Shown here: positions 7,862 to 16,084 of the stretch, piece after piece
Layout: each line of letters opens with the position of its first letter
Position numbering within the stretch: the first letter of the stretch is position 1
Source: Caldivirga sp. MU80
GTDB lineage: Archaea > Thermoproteota > Thermoprotei > Thermoproteales > Thermocladiaceae
Reading direction: 5' to 3'
Assembly: GCF_001663375.1 (NCBI RefSeq)
Contig: NZ_LCTF01000027.1
Coordinates: 1-35,690, forward strand
DNA: 35,690 bases
The notes under the pieces: generated by a model
What the model was told of the DNA's origin: nothing
The model's input: only the letters and a program-made list of their open reading frames with translations
Database searches by the model: none
Position numbers and translations under genes: made by a program

Positions 7862-9370
7862 GTGGGCATGGAGGTAGTCGTCTTACTGGCCATAGATATA
7901 GGGGCCAGTGGAGGTAAGGCTATTGCAGGGGTTTTAGACCTAAAGGATGGTAAGTTGACGGTGGATGAATTGCTTAGGTTTCCCAACCAAATAATTAGGG
8001 TTGGCAATCACATGCACTGGGACGTGCTGCAACTGTGGGTTAACATTAAGAATTCGATTAAGGCTGCGGTCAGGAAGTATGGTGGTAAATTAGCCTCGGT
8101 GGGTGTGGATACGTGGGGGGTTGACTTCGCCCTCCTGGACTCAAATGACGAACTCCTCGGGCTTCCATACGCCTACAGGGACCCCATGACGGAGGGCTTA
8201 ATGGATGAGGTCTTTGGCAAAGTGCCCAGGGAGGTGATTTACGGTGAAACGGGTATACAATTCATGAGGATAAACACCCTATACCAATTATATGCCCTGG
8301 TCAAGTATAACCCCCAGAGACTTAAGGCTGCGGGGGCAATGCTCATGATACCTGACCTGTTTAACTACTGGCTAAGTGGCGTTAAGGTTAATGAATACAC
8401 CAATGCAACCACAACGCAGCTCCTAAACGCTAGGAGTAGGAGATGGAGCGTGGACATAATGGAAAGGTTAGGTATACCAACCCACATGCTCCAGGATATT
8501 GTTGATGCAGGCACACGGCTCGGCCACTTGGCGCCAAGCGTAGCGGAGGAGTTGGGTGTACCCAATTTAGGTAGGGACATTAGCATAATCGCCCCAGCAA
8601 CACACGACACAGCCTCGGCAATTGCAGCAGCCCCCATGGTTAATGAACACACGGGGTACGTCAGCTCAGGCACATGGAACCTGGTTGGCGTGGAGTTAAG
8701 TGAACCATTAATCAACGAGAGGGCTATGCTGAGTAACTTCACCAATGAGGGTGGGGCCTTTAGGACAATAACATTCCTCAGGAATATGCAGGGCATGTGG
8801 TTCATACAGGAGGTTAGAAGGATAATATCTGATGTTGAGGGTAGGGATTACTCATACGATGAGTTAACTAAGCTGGCCTCAGAGGTTGATCAACCAAACT
8901 CCTTCATAGACGTCGATGACCCAAGGTTCCTAGCCCCAGTCAACATGATTGAGGAGGTTAAGGGTTACTTAAGGGAGACTGGGCAGAGGGAACCCGGTAG
9001 CCTTGGGGAATTGGTCAGAGTCATAATAACCAGCATTGCCCTCAAGCATAGGTACATCCTTGAGAGGGCTATGGAGATAACAGGTAGGAGACTCAGCGGA
9101 GTCAACATTATTGGCGGGGGCTCTAGGAACAGCCTAATGAACCAGTTAACAGCCAACGTAATGGGTATACCTGTCTATGCGGGGCCTGAGGAATCCACAT
9201 CACTGGGTAACATCCTCATCCAAGCGGCAGGTCTCGGCATGGTTAAGAACCTGGGTGAGCTTAGGTCCATTGTTAAAGGGTCCTTTAACATTAAGGTTTT
9301 TGAACCTAGGGATGAGAGGAGGTACGGAGACCTCTACACGGAGTTCCTAAATAGACTCCACCTACATTAA
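7862..9370 (+). CDS. rhaB: Rhamnulokinase (FGGY kinase, RhaB-like)
   Basis: 502 residues. It follows the RhaB pattern closely: nucleotide-binding AIDIGASGGK at the N-terminus, GVDTWGVDFALLD near 81, YAYRDPMTEG near 103, GIQFMRINTLYQL near 131, the catalytic Asp in ATHDTASAI (D249), SSGTWNLVG, and NEGGAFRTITFLRNMQGMW. It phosphorylates L-rhamnulose with ATP to the 1-phosphate consumed by the aldolase two genes upstream. The start is GTG 7862 or ATG 7868; the latter gives MEVVVLLAIDIG. Such a phosphorylating route is bacterial in style, since characterised archaeal rhamnose and fucose pathways (Haloferax, Sulfolobus) are oxidative. Confidence 0.9.
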   Translation: MGMEVVVLLAIDIGASGGKAIAGVLDLKDGKLTVDELLRFPNQIIRVGNHMHWDVLQLWVNIKNSIKAAVRKYGGKLASVGVDTWGVDFALLDSNDELLGLPYAYRDPMTEGLMDEVFGKVPREVIYGETGIQFMRINTLYQLYALVKYNPQRLKAAGAMLMIPDLFNYWLSGVKVNEYTNATTTQLLNARSRRWSVDIMERLGIPTHMLQDIVDAGTRLGHLAPSVAEELGVPNLGRDISIIAPATHDTASAIAAAPMVNEHTGYVSSGTWNLVGVELSEPLINERAMLSNFTNEGGAFRTITFLRNMQGMWFIQEVRRIISDVEGRDYSYDELTKLASEVDQPNSFIDVDDPRFLAPVNMIEEVKGYLRETGQREPGSLGELVRVIITSIALKHRYILERAMEITGRRLSGVNIIGGGSRNSLMNQLTANVMGIPVYAGPEESTSLGNILIQAAGLGMVKNLGELRSIVKGSFNIKVFEPRDERRYGDLYTEFLNRLHLH

Positions 9371-9390
9371 CCACCTAACATGTTCAATGG
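9371..9390. promoter_or_regulatory. Second, degenerate copy of the sugar-locus operator
   Basis: CCACCTAACATGTTCAATGG shares ACCTAACATGTT with the perfect palindrome at 5251-5270. It ends 16 nt before the TATA box of the isomerase gene, against 14 nt at the other promoter. Conservation of both sequence and position supports a common regulator. The right half-site is weaker here. Confidence 0.6.
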
Positions 9391-9406
9391 TTGACGTTAG
9401 TTACAA

Positions 9407-9414
9407 CTTAAAAA
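9407..9414 (+). promoter_or_regulatory. TATA box of the isomerase gene
   Basis: CTTAAAAA centred about 26 nt before ATG 9437 indicates that the isomerase has its own leaderless promoter, separate from the kinase operon that ends at 9370. Confidence 0.6.
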
Positions 9415-9436
9415 GTTAAGCCGCATACAGTTAATC

Positions 9437-10546
9437 ATGGCAAGTCTAGACAGGTTAAGGTCAGCCTACTCAGGCTTCATGGAAGGTAAGGTAGTTGACT
9501 CCTTCCTCAGGGAGTTTAACGTTAAGTTTGCAGCCGGGACGTGGACCGCGGGGGACTTCTCGGATAGGTTCAATAGGGGTGGTTACTTCCCAAACCTACC
9601 TGGTGGGTTAATTAACCAGTTGAGGAGGGTTAAGGAGGCTGGTATTGAGGGTGTGGTTCCTGTTGATGCCCAGTTCCTGGACAATGAGCTTAAGGTCAGG
9701 CGTGACTTAATAGATGAGGTTAAGTCAACGGTTAATGAGCTTGGCCTTAAATTGGCCGGGTTAGCCATGGATCTAACGGGGTTCCACGCATTTAAGCTAG
9801 GCACCTTAACAAACCCAGACCCTAAGGTTAGGGAACTAGCCATAAGTACCTTTACCCAAAGCCTTGATATTGCCCGTGAACTTGGCCTAGACTCAGTTTC
9901 CATATGGCTTGGCTCTGACGGCTGGGACTATAGCCTTGAGGCCAATTACGGCAGGAAACTTGAGCTACTTTACGAGGGCTTACTCAACCTTGGTAAGGAG
10001 GCGCGTAGGCTCGGCATCAAGTCCTTTGGAATTGAGGCTAAGCCCAAGGAACCCCGTGAAGGCAACTTAGTAACACCAACATCACACGTAACCATTATGC
10101 TGGCCAGTAGGTTAAACAGTGAATTACGTGATAAGTTATTCGGTATAACAATAGACTATGGCCATGAGTTGATGTACGCTGTTGAACCGGCCTATACAGT
10201 CTACGTGGCTAAGTGGATGGGGGTTCCTGTGGTGGTTACGCATATTAACACAGCTAAGTGGCATAGTAATGATGAAGATAGGGTCGTTGGCACAGGGGAT
10301 ATTTGGCACTTCGTAGACTTCATATACGCACTACTGGACACAGGCTATTCAGGCTGGTTCACGTTGGATCAATTCACGTATAGGCTCAACCCCGTGGATG
10401 GGTTAAGGTTATCGAAGGAGTTATTCGCCAACCTGTATAAGAGGGCACTCATGCTTTACCTATCAAGGGAGGACTTTGAGAACGTTAGGTTGAGTGGCGA
10501 CCAGGCTAAGGTGCTTGACTACGTTAAGAGGATTATGTACGGCTAA
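9437..10546 (+). CDS. Xylose-isomerase-like TIM-barrel sugar isomerase, probable L-rhamnose isomerase
   Basis: 369 residues with the pattern of the xylose-isomerase-like TIM barrel. Likely metal ligands are E200 in FGIEAK, D240 and H243 in TIDYGHE, H269 in VTHINT and D311 in TLDQF. SIWLGSDGWDY near 155 resembles the rhamnose isomerase/xylose isomerase substrate loop. Given the adjacent rhamnulokinase and class II aldolase, the simplest role is L-rhamnose to L-rhamnulose. A related aldose/ketose isomerase or epimerase is the alternative. The start ATG 9437 is 26 nt from a TATA box and the gene shares the upstream palindrome element with the aldolase operon. It ends 17 bp from the convergent uS5 gene. 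Confidence 0.75.
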   Translation: MASLDRLRSAYSGFMEGKVVDSFLREFNVKFAAGTWTAGDFSDRFNRGGYFPNLPGGLINQLRRVKEAGIEGVVPVDAQFLDNELKVRRDLIDEVKSTVNELGLKLAGLAMDLTGFHAFKLGTLTNPDPKVRELAISTFTQSLDIARELGLDSVSIWLGSDGWDYSLEANYGRKLELLYEGLLNLGKEARRLGIKSFGIEAKPKEPREGNLVTPTSHVTIMLASRLNSELRDKLFGITIDYGHELMYAVEPAYTVYVAKWMGVPVVVTHINTAKWHSNDEDRVVGTGDIWHFVDFIYALLDTGYSGWFTLDQFTYRLNPVDGLRLSKELFANLYKRALMLYLSREDFENVRLSGDQAKVLDYVKRIMYG

Positions 10547-10563
10547 TTAACTTTAATAAGCGC

Positions 10564-11181
10564 TTAAATCTTAAAGGTATACGTGTTCTTCAGGGCGTTC
10601 CAGGTGGCTATGGCAAAGTTAAGCGTAGTCCTCGTCTCACCAATGGTTCTAGACCAAACGTCCTTAATCCCAGCTAACCTAAGTATAGGCTTTATCGTGT
10701 CACCAGCCACTAAACCAACACCCTTAGGCGCCGGTATTAACTCAACCACTATGCTACCCGCCCTACCCCTAACCACGAACGGTACGCTGTGCGGTTCATC
10801 ACATGAGCAGTACCATGAGCCGCACCCCCTCCTCACCGGGGTTATGTTCACCTTTGCCTTCCTTATGGCCTTCTCCATGGCTGGGCCTATCTGCCTAGCC
10901 TTACCTATCCCAAGGCCCACGTAACCATCCTCATTACCCAGCGCCACGGCCACTTGGAATTGGCTAACTTCACCTGCATCAGTCTGCCTCTGAACTATGT
11001 TTATGCTGAGGACCTCATACTTAAGGTTAGTGAGCAGAGCATCCACTATCTCAGGTTCCTGTATCCTGGCGTTAACCGTGAATATGTCGTCGATGGACTT
11101 CACCTTACCCTCCTTAACAAGCCTACCAATCTCAGTCCTAGGCTTCCACTCCTCAAGGTTAACGGTGGGTACCTCAGACAT
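10564..11181 (-). CDS. rps5: Small ribosomal subunit protein uS5
   Basis: 205 residues, archaeal uS5. It has the basic S5 N-terminal RNA-binding domain (KAIRKAKVNITPVRRGCGSW region) and the C-terminal fold (VRGRAGSIVVELIPAPKGVGL, AGIKDVWSRTIG). ATG 11181 is preceded by tttttaaat on the plus strand at 11203-11211, a TATA box at leaderless distance. In many archaea uS5 sits in the spc operon before uL30 and uL15; here it is a single gene and uL15 is 1.3 kb away on the other strand. Confidence 0.96.
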   Translation of the reverse strand: MSEVPTVNLEEWKPRTEIGRLVKEGKVKSIDDIFTVNARIQEPEIVDALLTNLKYEVLSINIVQRQTDAGEVSQFQVAVALGNEDGYVGLGIGKARQIGPAMEKAIRKAKVNITPVRRGCGSWYCSCDEPHSVPFVVRGRAGSIVVELIPAPKGVGLVAGDTIKPILRLAGIKDVWSRTIGETRTTLNFAIATWNALKNTYTFKI

Positions 11182-11279
11182 TGCCCAATCAACCCAGTTA
11201 CCCTTTTTAAATCTAGCTCCCCTGGATTGTTAAGCCAAGCTGGGAGTAACTTTTATTTACTTAACCAGGATAGTTAACC

Positions 11280-11798
11280 GTGGGTGTTGAGGGGCTTGAC
11301 GTAAAGGAGCTACTTGAGCTTAGGAGGAGGATTAGGGAGAGGATTAGTGAGCTTAGGGATGAGTTGAACATGCTTGAGTCCACTCTCAAAGTCATAGACT
11401 CCCTGATAAAAACCGGCTCAATAACCACGGCCGATAGGGTTCAGCCGAGGGAAAGTTCGATAAGCCTAACGACACCCAGTGGCGAGGAGTTGGCTAAGTT
11501 AACGTACAACGATGAGGAGGTGATTATAGAGTTCAGTAAGCCAATCAGTGAGCAGCCGCCGTTAAGGAGGTTCTTCATAGAGAAGGTGCTTAACGGGCTT
11601 AGGGGTGAGGATGAGGAATTAGTTAACAATGGTGAGCTTGAGGAGTCGATGGCGTTGAATTATGACATTGAGAGGAACAGTGAGGGCTTGATCACTAGGA
11701 TAGTGATTAGGAATTATAGGGATCAACGCAGGTTAAAGAGGATAATTGAGGCCATTAAGTGGACTATATCTAAGCTTGGGGAGAAGCAGGGTGGCTAG
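11280..11798 (+). CDS. Unknown archaeal protein with N-terminal coiled coil
   Basis: 172 residues. Residues ~5-45 are a charged heptad-like helix (ELLELRRRIRERISELRDEL) expected to form a coiled coil. The rest looks like an alpha/beta domain with DEEVIIEFSKPI near 78 and a C-terminal helix rich in Arg and Lys. I do not recognise a named family. GTG 11280 lies about 26 nt after the TATA-like cttttatt at 11250-11257. It is divergent from uS5 and its last 4 nt overlap the convergent Bud32 gene. The location between uS5, Bud32 and uL15 suggests a translation or RNA-related role, but only by association. Confidence 0.75.
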   Translation: MGVEGLDVKELLELRRRIRERISELRDELNMLESTLKVIDSLIKTGSITTADRVQPRESSISLTTPSGEELAKLTYNDEEVIIEFSKPISEQPPLRRFFIEKVLNGLRGEDEELVNNGELEESMALNYDIERNSEGLITRIVIRNYRDQRRLKRIIEAIKWTISKLGEKQGG

Positions 11799-12448
11799 GT
11801 TAACCTACCCGTGTAGTACCTGGCCAAGCTCCTAATCCTCCTAACCCACCTCATAACCAGCTCCGACTTATCAACCACTGAGCCGTAGCCATCCATGAAG
11901 TCGCTGAAGAGCGCATTGCCAACTTCACCATAGTTGCTTTCAAGGGACCTAAGCAGGACGTTTAGGTCTACGGCAACCCTCTTAAGGTACCTGTCATCCC
12001 AAGTTGGCCTAGCCCTCTCCCCAAGCCCAAAATCCACCAGGTACTCGTCACCATTACTAACCAGCACGTTAGCTGGCGTTGGATCACCATGTAGCACGCC
12101 ACCAGCGTGGAGTGTACCTATCAGCTCGCCCATCCTCCTCATCAGCGTCTTCACGGGTCCTGAGTAGCCGTTGGCCCTTATGATGCTGTTCAGCGTTGGC
12201 GCCTCAATGTACTGCATCCTTATCCTAGCCCTAACAACATCAACATCGTAAATCACAGGCGTCTTAACACCCAACTCAGCCGCATCCATGATCAACCTAG
12301 CCTCGTTAATAGTCCTCCTAACCCTAATCATCCTATCGAAGACAGGGTCCCTATACCCCTTAGGCATCCTCTCCTTGACGAGCACCGTTAATCCAAGCCA
12401 ATCCTCAAGGTAAAGCAGGGCCTCAGCACCCTTAGCTACAACCCTCAT
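11795..12448 (-). CDS. bud32: KEOPS complex protein kinase/ATPase Bud32
   Basis: About 217 residues, the small size typical of archaeal Bud32/PRPK. Seen: GAEALLY replacing a normal P-loop, a Lys in LVKERMPKGYRDP, catalytic HGDPTPANVL and the DFG motif in LVDFGLGE. Bud32 is the atypical kinase subunit of KEOPS, which makes tRNA t6A37. The frame is open to a TTG at 12460, but I choose ATG 12448 because it lies 26 nt from the symmetric TATA box centred on 12474 and gives the usual family start (MRVVAKGAEA). It ends overlapping the convergent unknown gene by 4 nt. Confidence 0.92.
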   Translation of the reverse strand: MRVVAKGAEALLYLEDWLGLTVLVKERMPKGYRDPVFDRMIRVRRTINEARLIMDAAELGVKTPVIYDVDVVRARIRMQYIEAPTLNSIIRANGYSGPVKTLMRRMGELIGTLHAGGVLHGDPTPANVLVSNGDEYLVDFGLGERARPTWDDRYLKRVAVDLNVLLRSLESNYGEVGNALFSDFMDGYGSVVDKSELVMRWVRRIRSLARYYTGRLT

Positions 12449-12469
12449 CACCCCTATCAACGTTGCAAA

Positions 12470-12478
12470 GTTTTAAAC
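12470..12478. promoter_or_regulatory. Symmetric TATA box shared by divergent bud32 and uL15 genes
   Basis: GTTTTAAAC is palindromic apart from its central base. Its centre (12474) is 26 nt from the bud32 ATG at 12448 and 25 nt from the uL15 GTG at 12499. Both distances equal the TATA-to-start distance of leaderless archaeal genes, so a single box appears able to serve both directions. No other TATA candidate lies at a proper distance for either gene. Confidence 0.7.
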
Positions 12479-12498
12479 CCTACCCATTAGGGGTGCCT

Positions 12499-12942
12499 GT
12501 GAGGCGTAGGGAAAGGAAGTCCAGGAAGCTTAGGGGTTGGAGAACCCACTCCTGGGGTAGGGTTGGGCAGCATAGGAGTAGGGGGCAGAGGGGAGGTGGA
12601 GGTAGGGTGGGTTTACTTAAGCATAAGAAGAGCCTACTCCTAAAGCTAACCAACGGTGAACTATACCCACTGATAGGTAAGCACGGCTTCTATAGGCCCA
12701 GCAGGGAGGTTAAGGCAATTAACGTAGGCGACCTAAGCGCCCTAGCCGACTCACTAATCAGGAAGGGCCTTATTAAGGAGGAGGGTGGCAGGTACGTCAT
12801 TGACCTAACCCAGTTGGGCTACGGCAAACTGATCGGTGAGGGGAGACTTACGAGACCAATTGTGGTTAAGGTTAAGGCAGCCTCGGCTAAGGCTATTAGG
12901 GTTGTTAAGGAGGCTGGTGGGGAGGTTTTAATCACCCAGTAA
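12499..12942 (+). CDS. rpl15: Large ribosomal subunit protein uL15
   Basis: About 147 residues from GTG 12499. The N-terminus RRRERKSRKLRG, then WRTHSWGRVGQHR and a Gly/Arg-rich loop, is characteristic of archaeal/eukaryotic uL15 (L27a). It continues with KHGFYRP, INVGDL and the VKVKAASAKAI...GGEV end. The open frame extends to TTG 12463, but homologues start right at the basic RRR stretch, and GTG 12499 is 25 nt from the TATA centre, so the longer start is unlikely; GTG 12493 is a second option. It is a single gene, separated from the ribosomal operon it often belongs to. Confidence 0.95.
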   Translation: MRRRERKSRKLRGWRTHSWGRVGQHRSRGQRGGGGRVGLLKHKKSLLLKLTNGELYPLIGKHGFYRPSREVKAINVGDLSALADSLIRKGLIKEEGGRYVIDLTQLGYGKLIGEGRLTRPIVVKVKAASAKAIRVVKEAGGEVLITQ

Positions 12943-12981
12943 TCACCTAATACTTATACACCCCCAGTCCTAACCAGACCC

Positions 12982-13659
12982 ATGAAGGCCCCCGTACTCA
13001 TAATAAACATGAAGGCCTACCCAGAGCTACTTAATGGTGGTGCTGTTAAGCTTGCCAAGGCAGCTGAGAAGGTGGCTAGGGAGCTTGGGGCAAGCATAAT
13101 CGTCGCCCCACCCCACACCTACCTAAGGCAGGTGGTTGAGGCAGTGGGCATACCGGTCTACGCTCAGTCAGCCGACCCAGTGGACCCGGGTGCTAGGACG
13201 GGGCACATACCGCTTGAGTTCGTTAAGGACGCTGGGGCGGCTGGGGTGATTATAAACCACAGTGAGCATAGGCTACTACTCAACGACATAGCCTACCTGG
13301 TGGGTAAGGCTAAGACGCTCAACCTGGAGACCGTGGTCTGCGCCCCGGATCCACCATCAAGTGCGGCGGCTGCTGCACTATACCCAACGGCGGTGGCCAT
13401 GGAGCCCCCTGAGTTGATTGGAACGGGTAGATCGGTTAGTAGGACTAAGCCCGACGTCGTGGTTGAGACTGTTAACGCTGTTAGGAGGGTTAACGGTGAG
13501 GTTAAGGTAATTACGGGCGCCGGTATTGAGGACTACAACGACGTAGCCAAGGCCCTTGAACTAGGCACTGTAGGCGTCCTAGTGGCAAGCGCCATAGTTA
13601 GGGCTAAGGATTGGGAGACTAAGATAACTGAGTTGGCTAAACCCCTGGTGGGTAAGTGA
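12982..13659 (+). CDS. tpiA: Triosephosphate isomerase (archaeal short type)
   Basis: 225 residues, the compact archaeal TIM length. Motifs: INMKAY (Asn and Lys of the active site, residues 9-12), NHSEHR with the electrophilic His near 94, the general-base Glu in [11 protein letters not shown] near 141, and TGAGI at the phosphate site. It interconverts DHAP and glyceraldehyde-3-phosphate, which would also handle DHAP from the rhamnulose-phosphate aldolase. ATG 12982 is about 26 nt from the TATA box cttatac at 12953-12959. Confidence 0.96.
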   Translation: MKAPVLIINMKAYPELLNGGAVKLAKAAEKVARELGASIIVAPPHTYLRQVVEAVGIPVYAQSADPVDPGARTGHIPLEFVKDAGAAGVIINHSEHRLLLNDIAYLVGKAKTLNLETVVCAPDPPSSAAAAALYPTAVAMEPPELIGTGRSVSRTKPDVVVETVNAVRRVNGEVKVITGAGIEDYNDVAKALELGTVGVLVASAIVRAKDWETKITELAKPLVGK

Positions 13660-13661
13660 GT

Positions 13662-15249
13662 TTAACCCTGCGCCTTAACCTCCTTAATTAAACCAAGTTC
13701 CCTTAACTGGAGGTAGTAGTCGAGTCCATTAACCAAGGCCTCCACGCTCGCCCTAACGACGCTCGTGGATACGCCCACGGTCCTCCACCTCCTTGAGCCA
13801 TCGGTGAACTCGGCTGTTACCCTAACCAGGCTTTCAGTGTTCTTAACCTCGGATGGTAGCACGACCCTGTAGTCAACCAGGGTTACGTTCCTTAGCTCTG
13901 GGTAGACCCTCTGGAGTGCCTTCCTAAGGGCAATGTCGACGGCGTGGACTGGCCCAACACCCTCAGCCACCTCAAGCTGGTCATTAACCTTAACCACGGC
14001 TATGCTCCTATCCCCCTCATCCATAACCCTCCAGTACTCCAGCCTAATCAACCCCCTGTATAGGTTAAGCTCCCTCAGGGCTATGAGGATTGCAGATGCC
14101 GTGGCTAGGTCGAAGCTGTACCCCCTGTTTTCAAGCTCCTTAATCCTCGCTAAGGCCCTCCTAACCCCCTCATCCCTCTTATCAACAGGCACCCCAAGCT
14201 CCCTAAGGTGGGCCACCAGGTTTGATGAACCTGAGAGCTCGGAAACCAAGAAGCGCCTTGAGTTACCCACAAGCTCAGGGTCCACGTGCTCGTAGGCCCT
14301 TGGGTTCTTTAGGACGGCATCCACGTGAACGCCGGCCTTATGCGTAAAGGCGTAGTCACCGACGTAGGGTTGGTATGGGTTTGGCTGTAGGCCGGTCAAC
14401 TCGTAGACCAGCCTTGAAACCTCCCTAAGCCTCCTAAGGCTCTCAACACCCCTAAGGGCCCTTAAACCAAGCTTAAGCACGAGGTTGGGTATGACCTGAA
14501 CCAGGTCAGCGTTACCCGTCCTCTCACCAATACCGTTAATCGTACCCTGCACGTGCCTAGCACCAGCCAGCACACCCATGACTGTATTGGCCACGGCGCA
14601 GCCTGAATCGTTGTGCATGTGTAGGCCCACCTTAACCTTAACCTCACCTACAACCCTCCTGGTTATTTCATAAACCTCATTAGGCATCATAGCTCCATTA
14701 GTGTCGGCGAGCACGATGACCCTCGCCCCAGCCTCCTCAGCAGTCCTAATGACTGATAGGGCGTAGTCGGGGTCCTCCTTAAACCCCTGGTAGAAGTGCT
14801 CAGCGTCAAAGATAACCTCAAGGCCATGCGACCTAAGGTAGTTGACGCTGTCGTAGACCATGTCTAAATTCTCCTTCCTACTAACCCTGAGGACCTCGGT
14901 GACGTGGAGGGTCCATGATTTTCCGAAGATCACGGCCACCTTAACGTCGGCATTAATTATTGCGTTGAGGCTTGGGTCATCACCGGGCTTAACCCCCCTC
15001 CTCCTAGTGCTCCCGAAGGCAGCCACCCTACTGTGGGTTAGGGAGTATTTCTTAACCTCCCTGAAGTACTCCTCATCCTTTGGGTTTGAGCCTGGCCAAC
15101 CACCCTCAACGTAGTCAACCCCCAGTTCATCTAGGGCTAGGGTTAACCTAACCTTATCGTTGAGTGTGAAGGAGACGTTAGCCCCCTGGGCCCCATCCCT
15201 AAGCGTGGTGTCCAGGACCTCAACGGTTGATTTCTAGAACACCCTCCAT
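13662..15249 (-). CDS. cimA: Citramalate synthase-like protein (CimA/LeuA family) with apparent N-terminal frameshift
   Basis: The long frame has no ATG, GTG or TTG until GTG 15026, but essential family sequence is encoded upstream of that codon: VEVLDTTLRDGAQGANVSF (about 15225-15170) with the metal/substrate residues of the HMGL barrel. A leaderless ATG at 15249, 26 nt from the TATA box at 15271-15278, reads MEGVLEINR and then hits TGA in the wrong frame. Removing one A from the AAA at 15231-15233 gives MEGVLESTVEVLDTTLRDG and a 528-residue protein, the right length. The rest shows LADTNG, LHMHNDSGCAVAN, GTINGIGERTGNADL and a C-terminal LeuA dimer domain, pointing to the (R)-citramalate synthase subfamily of isoleucine synthesis. 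It is either a sequencing indel, recoding or a real mutation. Confidence 0.85.
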
Positions 15250-15270
15250 ACTAGCCGATTAAACCTTGAG

Positions 15271-15278
15271 TATATAAG
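15271..15278 (-). promoter_or_regulatory. TATA box of the citramalate synthase gene
   Basis: TATATAAG on the plus strand (cttatata on the minus strand), centred about 26 nt from ATG 15249. It supports 15249 rather than 15026 as the genuine translation start, which makes the downstream frame break significant. Confidence 0.65.
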
Positions 15279-15405
15279 CTTTACCCACACCACTATTGGC
15301 CTAGGACTCAACTAAGGGTATTAATGGGGATGCGTGGGCCACTATATAGGCCATGGTTGCCGTTACCGGGGTAAGTTTAATTAAACCCACGGCGTCTTTT
15401 AGGTA

Positions 15406-16011
15406 ATGGTAACCGAAAAATGGATTACCGTCAACGGTAGGAGGGTTAGGGTTCTCCAGGATGGTTCAGGTCAACCACCCATACTCTTCGTCCACGGTTA
15501 CAGCTTCAGCGCAGACACATGGAGCGAGTGCTGCATGGGCCGCTTCAAGGGTAGGCATGAGGTTTACGCGGTGGACATGCCCTATGGTCCAAGGTCCAGG
15601 AGCGACCACTTCGAGAGGGTTAATGAGAACGACTACGCAAACCACCTGAAGGCCATAGTGGACGTGTTCAACCTAAGGGACCCGATACTCATAGGGGCCT
15701 CCATAGGCGGCGAAACGGTCCTAAGATACCTAGCCCTAGGCTACCCAGCCACGGCAGCGGTTGTAATTGGGCCTGTGGGCGTCCAGAGGATTGACCTAGC
15801 CAGGATAAGGAAACCTGTGCTTGGGGTTTGGGGCAGTAGGGATGATGTTTCACCCCAGTATAACGCTGAGCTTATGAGGAGGTTCGGCTTCAGGGTAACT
15901 TACATAGAGGGGGCCGGGCACCCAGCCTACCTTGATAAGACGGAGGAATTCATAAAAATAGTTGAGGAGTTCCTAAGCGAGGTGGGGAGGGCTGCCATCA
16001 CTGAGGGTTGA
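15406..16011 (+). CDS. Alpha/beta hydrolase
   Basis: 201 residues. The fold shows an oxyanion-hole region FVHGYSFSADTW, nucleophile elbow GASIGGE (Ser near 99), acid in GSRDDVSP and catalytic His in GAGHPAYL. The lid region is very short compared with typical esterases, so this is a compact member; its substrate cannot be told from sequence. ATG 15406 lies 26 nt from GTTTAATTAAAC (15375-15386), a palindromic TATA box, giving a leaderless mRNA. It is monocistronic, followed by a tRNA gene. Confidence 0.88.
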   Translation: MVTEKWITVNGRRVRVLQDGSGQPPILFVHGYSFSADTWSECCMGRFKGRHEVYAVDMPYGPRSRSDHFERVNENDYANHLKAIVDVFNLRDPILIGASIGGETVLRYLALGYPATAAVVIGPVGVQRIDLARIRKPVLGVWGSRDDVSPQYNAELMRRFGFRVTYIEGAGHPAYLDKTEEFIKIVEEFLSEVGRAAITEG

Positions 16012-16084
16012 TGAGGTATCAGGGTCCCGACAAACCTCGTACAAGGGGGAAACCTTTTAAGTCCCCTCATTAAAGGCTACGTTA

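Noticed and set aside
10954..11277. Plus-strand frames of 78-113 codons at 10583-11277
   Set aside because: Antisense to the clear uS5 gene; no motif, no promoter in place.
15024..15026. GTG 15026 as the start of citramalate synthase
   Set aside because: It would delete about 70 residues including the conserved catalytic LDTTLRDG region that is still intact upstream.
15305..15354. 17-codon minus-strand ORF facing the palindromic TATA at 15375
   Set aside because: Start distance fits, but the product is too short to tell from chance and shows no motif.
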